The notes below the pieces were generated by a model. That model made no database searches, was not told the origin of the DNA, and saw only the letters and a program-made list of their open reading frames with translations. The translations under genes and the position numbers were made by a program. DNA of 7,511 nucleotides from Chloroflexota bacterium (lineage in GTDB: Bacteria > Chloroflexota > Anaerolineae > Fen-1058): the NCBI GenBank assembly GCA_016219235.1, contig JACRBO010000024.1:1-7511 (forward strand), read 5' to 3'. This document shows positions 1-6,050 of the stretch, piece after piece; position 1 is the first letter of the stretch, and each line of letters opens with the position of its first letter.

Positions 1-1
1 C

Positions 2-1150
2 ATCGAGAGTGAAGCGCAGGGCGATGGCGTGCTGCGCGAGATTCTCGTCAATGAAGGCAGCACTGTGCCCGTCAAAACCATGATCGCCATCATCGGCGCA
101 CCCGATGAAGATCTCAGTGCGATCAAGGCCGAAGCGGGACTCGTACCCGCGCCCGCGCACTCTGAGCGAAGCGAAGCGGAGTCGAAGAGCGCGCCGCCCG
201 TGGCGGCCCCGGCGGCCGGTGATGGCCGCATCAAAGCCTCGCCCCTCGCAAAACGCATTGCCCAGGAAAAAGGCTTGAATTTAGCCACATTGAACGGCAC
301 CGGCCCCGGCGGCCGTATCGTCAAGCGCGACGTCGATGCCGCCTTGACGGCGATGCCCGTCGTGAGCGCACCGATCGTCGGTGCGCCGATTGTGGCGGCC
401 CCGATTGAATCTGCTAAGCCGATCAAGGCCGCGCCCGCCCCGGCGCTCCTCGGCCCCAGCGTGCTGAAAGCCGAAGAGGTCACACCGACCAAGTTGCGCC
501 AGACCATCGCCAGGCGCATGGTCGCCGCCAAGCAAACTGTGCCGCACTTCTATGTGACAACTGAAATCGACATGGCCGAGGCGATGGCCCTGCGCGCGAA
601 GTTAAACGCGCTCGTTGACGAAGCGGGCAAGATCAGCGTTAACGATATGGTGGTCAAAGCGACGGCTGTGGCGCTGACACACTTCCCCGCGATCAATGCG
701 TCATTCGGTGAGACAGCGATTGTTCGACATGGCACTGTGAACATGGGCATCGCCGTGGCATTGGAGCAAGGCTTAATCACCGTGGTCGTCGCCGAGGCCG
801 ATCGCAAGCCGCTGGCCCAGATCGCGCGCGACGCGCGTGACATCATCGGTCGCGCCAAGTCCGGCAAAGCGCGACCCGAAGAGATGCAGGGCAGCACGTT
901 CACCATCAGCAATCTGGGCATGTTTGATGTGGACGAGTTTATCGCCATCATCAATCCACCTGAAGCGGCGATTCTGGCCGTCGGCTCCGTGCGCGACGTG
1001 CCCGTGGTGAAGAACGGCCAGGTCGTGCCGGGCAAGACGATGAAAGTCACCATCTCCGCCGATCATCGCGTGACCGACGGCGCGGAAGCCGCCAAATTCT
1101 TACAGGATGTGAAGCGGAATCTGGAAGAGCCGCTGAGGTTGTTGGTTTAG
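2..1150 (+). CDS. pdhC: Dihydrolipoamide acyltransferase (E2), probably pyruvate dehydrogenase acetyltransferase; 5' partial
   Basis: This is the E2 core subunit, which transfers an acyl group (acetyl, if the complex is pyruvate dehydrogenase) from a lipoyl arm to CoA in the cytoplasm. The frame is open to the left edge. Codons before the GTG at 29 read IESEAQGDG and continue the lipoyl domain, so the gene starts upstream and the GTG is internal. Visible are 382 residues: the second half of a lipoyl domain (about 1-40; the lipoylated lysine is outside the window), an Ala/Pro linker, a peripheral subunit-binding domain (about 76-115, with ASPLAKRIAQEKG and GTGPGGRI), a second Ala/Pro-rich linker, and the catalytic domain (about 160-382). 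The active-site motif DHRVTDGA is intact, with His355 and Asp359. The segment STFTISNLGMF...INPPEAAILAVG is typical of pyruvate dehydrogenase E2. A branched-chain or acetoin complex E2 is the alternative, and the E1 and E3 genes are not visible to decide. The first linker carries an unusual Ser/Glu/Arg/Lys-rich stretch (HSERSEAESKS). A terminator follows, so this is probably the last gene of its operon. Confidence 0.93.
   Translation: MESEAQGDGVLREILVNEGSTVPVKTMIAIIGAPDEDLSAIKAEAGLVPAPAHSERSEAESKSAPPVAAPAAGDGRIKASPLAKRIAQEKGLNLATLNGTGPGGRIVKRDVDAALTAMPVVSAPIVGAPIVAAPIESAKPIKAAPAPALLGPSVLKAEEVTPTKLRQTIARRMVAAKQTVPHFYVTTEIDMAEAMALRAKLNALVDEAGKISVNDMVVKATAVALTHFPAINASFGETAIVRHGTVNMGIAVALEQGLITVVVAEADRKPLAQIARDARDIIGRAKSGKARPEEMQGSTFTISNLGMFDVDEFIAIINPPEAAILAVGSVRDVPVVKNGQVVPGKTMKVTISADHRVTDGAEAAKFLQDVKRNLEEPLRLLV
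159..189. repeat. Short dispersed-repeat-like element in frame in the E2 linker
   Basis: About 31 bases that read tctgagcgaagcgaagcgg and then agtcgaagag. The ends CTCT (160-163) and AGAG (186-189) are complementary, and the inside holds GCGAA direct repeats. In the E2 frame it encodes the charged string SERSEAESKS inside an otherwise Ala/Pro/Val linker. From memory, strings of this type (a CTGAGCGAAGCGAAG core, translated as SERSEE or SERSEA) occur as dispersed intergenic repeats in several environmental bacterial phyla. Only one copy is visible here, so its repeat status cannot be shown from the window. Confidence 0.5.
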
Positions 1151-1222
1151 AGGTTGGAAGTTGGAGGTTGGAGGTTAGAGGTTGGAAGTTGGAGGTTGGA
1201 GGTTGGAGGTTGGAAGTTGGAG
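1150..1222. repeat. Tandem heptamer array, (GAGGTTG/GAAGTTG)x10
   Basis: Ten consecutive 7-base units and a partial eleventh. The consensus is GAGGTTG, with GAAGTTG at units 2, 6 and 10 and GAGGTTA at unit 4. The first G of the array is the last base of the E2 stop codon TAG. The array ends where the terminator stem begins, sharing its last bases (AG). A further GAGGTTG lies inside the E2 coding end at 1135-1141, nine bases before the array. The reverse strand reads CAACCTC/CAACTTC and would translate as a PTSNLQ-type repeat, but no gene is supported there. The spacing of the GAAGTTG variants (4 and 4 units apart) suggests a higher-order period of 28 bases. Confidence 0.9.
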
Positions 1223-1262
1223 AGCCGACGAATGGAATCGCTCGTCGGCTCTTTCTATTCTT
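1221..1262 (+). terminator. Rho-independent terminator of the E2 gene
   Basis: A perfect 11-bp stem AGAGCCGACGA (1221-1231) / TCGTCGGCTCT (1242-1252) encloses a 10-base loop. It is followed by a T-rich stretch, TTCTATTCTT (1253-1262). It lies 70 bases after the E2 stop codon and 26 bases before the -35 box of the next gene, so the two genes should be separate transcription units. Confidence 0.85.
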
Positions 1263-1288
1263 GAGCCTGGGCGGCGATTTTAAGATGG

Positions 1289-1317
1289 TTGACCTTTGGC
1301 TCAAAACGGCCTAAACT
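1289..1317 (+). promoter_or_regulatory. Sigma-70-type promoter for the large secreted protein
   Basis: A -35 box TTGACC (1289-1294, five of six consensus bases) is followed by a 17-base spacer and a -10 box TAAACT (1312-1317, four of six). Transcription would start near 1324, about 34 bases before the chosen ATG. The position between the upstream terminator and the ribosome binding site fits. The TTG of the -35 box is in frame with the downstream gene and could be mistaken for its start codon. Confidence 0.7.
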
Positions 1318-1344
1318 ACATCCCCCCATCAATCGAATGAATAG

Positions 1345-1355
1345 AAAGAGGAAGG
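1345..1355 (+). promoter_or_regulatory. Ribosome binding site that sets the start at 1358
   Basis: The purine-rich AAAGAGGAAGG precedes the ATG at 1358, with AGGA ending five bases upstream of it. The other in-frame ATG (1337) has only CCCCCCATCAATCGA before it and no Shine-Dalgarno match. The 1358 start also places a signal peptide exactly at the N-terminus. Confidence 0.75.
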
Positions 1356-1357
1356 TT

Positions 1358-4300
1358 ATGCACAGCCAAAAACTATGGCGAGGCTTAGTCCTAGGCTCGC
1401 TGGTCGCCTTAATCGTAGCCGTTTTCGCTTCGGCTCGCTCTGGGCCATTGCCTGCCGCGCAGCGTTTTGAACGACTCAGCCTGCAAGGCGGGGAGGCCGA
1501 TCGGGAGCAGGGACCACTGATGAACATCGCGGCTCTGCGTGAGCCTATCGTCTCCGTGCCCGATGCCTTCGGCACGATCAAGTCGTTGAAGGACGTACCC
1601 GCCGTGCCGTTCAAACCCAGCGCCGCGCTGAGTCGAGCGGAAGAACCGGAGTTGCCGCGCCGATCGCCATCGGGCGTAAGCGGGCCGGACGCCGTGGCCC
1701 AGACCTGGGCGGGCACCGTCGCCATGCCGTCGCCCATCGCCAACTTCGACGGCATCTCGCTGGCCGATCAAGGCATCAGTCTCTCGCCGCCGGACACCAA
1801 TGGCGACATCGGTTACGATCCGGCCACAGGCAAGCGCTATTACTTCCAGTGGATTAATCTTGCTTATAAAGCGTGGGACGTCACGAATCCGGCAACGCCG
1901 ACGGTGGTCGTGCCACTGGCCGCAGGCAATGCGTTGTGGCAAGCCGCCTTACCCGGCACGCAATGTGCCATCGAGAATAGCGGGGATCCGATCGTGTTGT
2001 TTGACGAGCAGGCTCATCGTTGGTTTATCAGCCAGTTCTCAATCGGCGGAGGAGTCGGCAACTATTCGCCCTTCCATCAGTGCGTGGCGGTGTCCCAGAC
2101 GGCTGATCCTGCCGGGGCCTGGTATGTCTACGATTATGCCTATCGCGATGCCGTGACCTATTTCAACGACTATCCCCACTTTGGCGTGTGGCCTGACGCA
2201 ACGTATAACGCGTACTACATGACGGTCCATGAGTTCAACACAGCCGGCACAGCCTACCTGGGGCAAAGCGCGGCGGCGTTTAATCGCGCCAAACTGCTGG
2301 CCGGCGATGACAGCGCTGAGCTGGTAGTCTTTGCGCTGGGCACCAATTACGGCGGCATGCTGCCAGCCGACTTGGACGGGACGCCGCCAGCCAGCGGGAC
2401 GCCGGGCTTCTTCTTCATGACCGATCCGGCCGGCACGCTGCAAATCTGGGAGTTCAAGCCCGACTGGGTTACCCCGGCCAATTCGGTCTTCGGCGTGGGC
2501 GCCGGGCACACGGCCGACTATGCGCTGACGATCGCGACCTACACCGATGCCTGTGAAACGTGTGTGCCACAATCGAGCGCCGTGCAGAAACTCGATTCGC
2601 TGGGCGATCGCTTGATGCATCGCGTCGCCTTCCGGGCGCTGAACGGCGGCATCCAGACCGCCGTCCTTAATCACACCGTCGATGCAGATGGTTCGGGCAG
2701 TTCTACCCGCACGGGCCTCCGCTGGTATGAAGCACGGCGCAACTCGGTCACCGGTGCGTGGACGCTCAATCAACAAATGACGTATGCGCCGGGCAGCACC
2801 GAATATCGCTGGATGGGCAGCATCGCCACGGATCAATCCGGCAATATCGCGCTGGGCTATAGCGCCTCCAGCCCCACCCTGTTCCCAGCCATCCGCTATA
2901 CAGGCCGATTGTTTACGGACACGGTCAGCACCTTGCCGCAAACCGAAGTAACCCTGACGGTCAGCGCGGGCGCGCAGACCGGTTCCGTTCGCTGGGGCGA
3001 CTATTCGATGCTGGGCGTTGATCCGCAGGACGGCTGCACCTTCTGGTACACGCAAGAATATAACGGCGCAACGGCCAGCCTGCCGTGGAAGACGCGCATC
3101 GGCTCATTTAAGTTCGCAGAGTGTACGCCCGTCTCGACCGGGAATCTATCGGGCACGGTGCGCAACGCCGCCAACAGCAATCCGATCGCGAGTGCGACTG
3201 TCACCGCGATTAGTTCGTCAGGCGGAACATATCCGACGGCGACCGATGGCAGCGGCCGCTATCAGATTGTCAGCCTCCCGATCGGCACGTATACCGTCAC
3301 GGCCTCGGCGGCCGGCTACAATCCTGCACAGGCCACCGGCGTAACCGTTGCGACCGGAATCACGACCACGCAAGACCTGGCGCTGACCGCCCTGCCGCAA
3401 GCCGATGTGAGTTTGATCAAAACAGCGTCGGCTTCAATCCTCGCACCGGGCAGTGCGCTAGCTTACACGCTCACCGTGACGAACAACGGGCCGGATGTCA
3501 TCACCACGACCGTTACGGTCACCGATGTGCTGCCCAGCGATTACGTGTTGGGGACGGCCACCGGCGCAGGCTGGTCGTGCTCGGGCACGACCACGGTCGT
3601 CTGCACACGCACGGGTCTCGGCGTCGGCGCGTCGGCCAGCATCAGCCTCACGGGCACAGCGCCGGCGACCATCGGCTCGATTGTCAATACGGCCACTGTG
3701 AATTCGAATGTGGCTGATCTCAGCCTGGCTAACAACACGTCAGCCGTCAACGGCATGATCACACCGTCAACCGACCTCGCCTTAACCAAGACCGGCCCGG
3801 CCTTCGCTGCCCCCGGCGCGACATTAGTCTACACGCTCAATGTGACCAACAACGGGCCATTGGCAACTGGCCAGGCGACGCAGACCGTCACCAATGCCGC
3901 GCCAATCACGATCGTGGATAACAACGCCGCCGCACTGTATCCGTCGCCCATCATCATTGCCGGCGGCGGAGCAGTACAAAAAGCGACGGCCAATATCCTG
4001 GGCATCACACACACTTACCCCAGTGATGTTGATATGATTCTGGTCAGCCCAACCGGCACCAAGAGCTGGTTGATGTCGGACGTCATCGGTGGGACAAACG
4101 TCTCGAACCTCAACCTCACGTTCGACGACGCTGCCGCCAGCGCCATCGGCTGCCCAACTGTCGCCACCCCGGTATCCGGCACGTATAAACCGACCGACTG
4201 CTCCGACACGAATACGGATGTGTTTCCTGCGCCGGCTCCGACCGGACCCTACACGGCGAGTTTGGCCCTGTTCAACAATACCGATCCGACCGGAACCTGG

Positions 4301-5968
4301 AACCTCTATGTGCGCGATGATGCCAGCATAGACACGGGCAGCGTTGGCGGCTGGAGCCTAACCTTGATCACCGGCTATGCCGGTCCAATCACCGTGACCG
4401 ATACCTTGCCCGCCGGTACGACTTACGTCGGTGCTGGTGGTAACGGCTGGAGTTGCTCACAGGCCGGCGGCGTGGTGACCTGTACCCGCGCGACGTTAGC
4501 GCCGGGCGCGGCCCCTGCCATCGTGATAACGGCAACCGCGCCGCTATCGACAGGCGTGATCACCAATACGGCACTCGTGACGTCCGGCCTAAGTGAGAGT
4601 GTCCCCGCGAATAATGCCACTCAATTTGCGACGAGTATCACTACTGGCGGCCCAACCTATGACGTGACGATGACGCCAAGCACAGCAGGTCAATCGAGTT
4701 TGGCCGGTACCACTGTGACGTATACGCTGAATGTGACTAACACGGGGAACGCCAGTGATACGTTTACGGTGACCCTCAGCGGCAACGCCTACACTAGCAC
4801 AGCCCCTGCGACAGTCGGACCGTTGGCCGCAGGCGCAAATACCACACTGAATATCGTCGTGACGATTCCGGCGGGTGCGGCTGGTGGCGCGAACGACACA
4901 GTCAACGTGACAATGACCAGTCAAGGCGATCCGACCAAGTTCGCCTCGGCGGCGTTGACGACGACGGTGATGACCATCTTGCGGGGGGTCAGCGTTTCGC
5001 CCGCGGCGGCTCAGTCTGCATTGCCAGGCGCCATCGTGACGTATACGCTGAGCGTAACGAACACCGGCAACGCCAGCGATACGTTTACGGTGACTGTCAG
5101 CGGCAATGCCTTTGTTACCAATGCGCCCGCATCGATCGGGCCGCTAGCCGCGGGGGCCAACAGTACGATGGATGTGCTCGTAACGATTCCAGCCGCGGCG
5201 GCGGGCGGCGCATCTGACGCAGCCGACGTGACAGTGACCAGCCACGGCGATCCGACCAAATTCGATAATTCGACGTTGACAACTACGGCTGCCACTGTGC
5301 GCGGGGTGGCTATTACACCGGGGGCGGCTGGTCAATCGGGCGATCCGGGAGCGGTAGTGATATACACCTTGAATGTAACAAACACAGGCAATGCCAGCGA
5401 TACATATACCGTGACACTCACTGGGAATGCGTTTGTGACGAGCGCACCCGCCTCGATCGGGCCGCTGGCGGCGGGGGCCAGCAGCTCGCTCAACGTGACC
5501 GTAACGGTACCGGCAGGCGCGGCGAGTGGTGCGTCGGACGCGGCCAACGTGACAGTGACCAGCCGCGGCGATCCGGTCAAGTTCGCTAGCTCGACGTTGA
5601 CGACCACCGTCAACACCGTGCGCGGAGTGACCATGACACCGGGCGCGATAGGTCAAGCGGGCTTGCCGGGCGCGGAGGTTACGTACACGCTGAATGTAAC
5701 GAACACCGGCAACACAGCCGATACGTTTGCGGTCATGATCACCGGGAATGCCTTCGGGGCGACTGCGCCTGTGACAGTTGGACCGTTGGCGGCGGGAGCC
5801 AGCACCCCCTTCGAAGTGACGGTGACGATTCCGACTGGGACACCAGCGGGCACGACCGACACAGCCACGGTCACGCTGAAGAGTCAAGGCGATAACACGA
5901 TCACGGCAAACGCAAACTTGACGACTGCGGTCTGGTTTGGCGTGTATCTGCCAACTGTGCTCAAATAG
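1358..5968 (+). CDS. Large secreted multidomain surface protein (DUF11 and NEW3/CARDB-like repeats); function unknown
   Basis: The protein has 1536 residues from the ATG with a proper ribosome binding site. Residues 1-26 look like a signal peptide: a charged start (HSQKLWR), a hydrophobic core (GLVLGSLVALIVAVFA) and a possible ASA cleavage site. Residues about 100-594 form a large domain of a secreted bacterial family I recognise by its motifs but whose function I do not know: PPDTNGDIG (144-152), SGDPIVLFDEQAHRWFISQF (208-227), DYPHFGVWPDA (271-281), RWMGSIA (484-490), RWGDYSML (545-552) and TFWYTQEY (561-568). Then come a carboxypeptidase-regulatory-like beta-sandwich (595-679), a DUF11 domain (682-797), and a second DUF11 domain (805-1089) interrupted by a P-domain-like module (about 849-1005). 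Four tandem Ig-like repeats (1103-1527) resemble NEW3/CARDB-type domains, each with YTLxVTNTGN and GPLAAGA motifs. The last nine residues, GVYLPTVLK, resemble a tail seen on other exported Chloroflexota proteins. No LPXTG motif or C-terminal membrane helix is present. It has its own promoter and terminator and is convergent with the next gene. A role in adhesion or surface structure is inference. Confidence 0.93.
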   Translation: MHSQKLWRGLVLGSLVALIVAVFASARSGPLPAAQRFERLSLQGGEADREQGPLMNIAALREPIVSVPDAFGTIKSLKDVPAVPFKPSAALSRAEEPELPRRSPSGVSGPDAVAQTWAGTVAMPSPIANFDGISLADQGISLSPPDTNGDIGYDPATGKRYYFQWINLAYKAWDVTNPATPTVVVPLAAGNALWQAALPGTQCAIENSGDPIVLFDEQAHRWFISQFSIGGGVGNYSPFHQCVAVSQTADPAGAWYVYDYAYRDAVTYFNDYPHFGVWPDATYNAYYMTVHEFNTAGTAYLGQSAAAFNRAKLLAGDDSAELVVFALGTNYGGMLPADLDGTPPASGTPGFFFMTDPAGTLQIWEFKPDWVTPANSVFGVGAGHTADYALTIATYTDACETCVPQSSAVQKLDSLGDRLMHRVAFRALNGGIQTAVLNHTVDADGSGSSTRTGLRWYEARRNSVTGAWTLNQQMTYAPGSTEYRWMGSIATDQSGNIALGYSASSPTLFPAIRYTGRLFTDTVSTLPQTEVTLTVSAGAQTGSVRWGDYSMLGVDPQDGCTFWYTQEYNGATASLPWKTRIGSFKFAECTPVSTGNLSGTVRNAANSNPIASATVTAISSSGGTYPTATDGSGRYQIVSLPIGTYTVTASAAGYNPAQATGVTVATGITTTQDLALTALPQADVSLIKTASASILAPGSALAYTLTVTNNGPDVITTTVTVTDVLPSDYVLGTATGAGWSCSGTTTVVCTRTGLGVGASASISLTGTAPATIGSIVNTATVNSNVADLSLANNTSAVNGMITPSTDLALTKTGPAFAAPGATLVYTLNVTNNGPLATGQATQTVTNAAPITIVDNNAAALYPSPIIIAGGGAVQKATANILGITHTYPSDVDMILVSPTGTKSWLMSDVIGGTNVSNLNLTFDDAAASAIGCPTVATPVSGTYKPTDCSDTNTDVFPAPAPTGPYTASLALFNNTDPTGTWNLYVRDDASIDTGSVGGWSLTLITGYAGPITVTDTLPAGTTYVGAGGNGWSCSQAGGVVTCTRATLAPGAAPAIVITATAPLSTGVITNTALVTSGLSESVPANNATQFATSITTGGPTYDVTMTPSTAGQSSLAGTTVTYTLNVTNTGNASDTFTVTLSGNAYTSTAPATVGPLAAGANTTLNIVVTIPAGAAGGANDTVNVTMTSQGDPTKFASAALTTTVMTILRGVSVSPAAAQSALPGAIVTYTLSVTNTGNASDTFTVTVSGNAFVTNAPASIGPLAAGANSTMDVLVTIPAAAAGGASDAADVTVTSHGDPTKFDNSTLTTTAATVRGVAITPGAAGQSGDPGAVVIYTLNVTNTGNASDTYTVTLTGNAFVTSAPASIGPLAAGASSSLNVTVTVPAGAASGASDAANVTVTSRGDPVKFASSTLTTTVNTVRGVTMTPGAIGQAGLPGAEVTYTLNVTNTGNTADTFAVMITGNAFGATAPVTVGPLAAGASTPFEVTVTIPTGTPAGTTDTATVTLKSQGDNTITANANLTTAVWFGVYLPTVLK
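3902..4372 (+). other. P-domain-like (proprotein convertase type) module inserted in a DUF11 domain
   Basis: Residues about 849-1005 of the large secreted protein resemble the jelly-roll P-domain found after subtilisin-like proteases. Matching landmarks are PSPIIIAGGGAVQ, THTYPSDVDMILVSPTGT, LMSDVIGG, LTFDDAA, GTYKPTDC, PAPTGPY, DPTGTWNLYVRDDAS and GSVGGWSLTL, in the usual order. The DUF11 strand before it ends at VTNNGP (3842-3859), and the expected continuation (GPITVTDTLPAG) resumes at 4382, after the module. No protease domain is present in this protein. The domain boundaries are approximate. Confidence 0.75.
4664..5938 (+). repeat. Four tandem coding repeats of about 320 bases
   Basis: The units begin at 4664, 4988, 5306 and 5627 and encode 108, 106, 107 and 104 residues. 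Each runs from a V-x-x-x-P start through YTLxVTNTGN, the xGNAF or xGNAY strand, GPLAAGA and a TVTxxSxGD-type strand to an LTT-type end. The first three are the most alike (VTNTGNASDT is identical in all three). The fourth has drifted (VTNTGNTADT) and lacks the FASS/FDNS segment near its end. Similarity is also visible in the DNA, for example GTGACGTATACGCTGA in units 1 and 2, which points to fairly recent duplication. Confidence 0.9.
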
Positions 5969-5996
5969 CTCTAACAAGAATTCACTTCTCACAGCA

Positions 5997-6033
5997 ACAG
6001 CGCCGCCGATCGAGTTTCGATCGGCGGCGCTGT
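5997..6033. terminator. Strong hairpin terminator between convergent genes
   Basis: A perfect 17-bp inverted repeat (5997-6013 with 6017-6033) has a three-base loop and is followed on the plus strand by GTTTTCC. It begins 28 bases after the stop of the large secreted protein. The stop of the convergent minus-strand gene is 17 bases beyond it. The T-tract favours plus-strand termination. On the minus strand the tail (TGCTGTGAGAAG) is poor in T, so action in that direction is less sure, although no other terminator is visible for that gene. Confidence 0.85.
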
Positions 6034-6050
6034 GTTTTCCGGTGGCTGGC

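Noticed and set aside
1150..1222. CRISPR-like array
   Set aside because: The units are 7 bases long and directly adjacent with no spacers, so this is a simple tandem repeat.
1047..1304. Minus-strand reading frame across the heptamer array giving a PTSNLQ-type repeat protein
   Set aside because: The frame exists only because the 7-base repeat has no stop codon in it. It overlaps the E2 end, the terminator and the promoter, and it has no family resemblance.
1424..1443. Possible second copy of the GCGAAG-rich element, on the other strand near the signal peptide
   Set aside because: Only a loose match (TTCGCTTCGGCTCGCTCTG) without the complementary ends; not enough to call it a copy.
2604..2611. 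HIP1-type octamer GCGATCGC, hinting at a cyanobacterium
   Set aside because: I noticed only one copy in the window, which is expected by chance in GC-rich DNA; HIP1-bearing genomes show it far more often.
2039..3055. Long minus-strand open frame (338 codons) opposite the large secreted protein
   Set aside because: It is rich in Arg, Gly and Ala without any domain, lies fully antisense to well-supported coding sequence, and is a usual by-product of GC-rich codon use.
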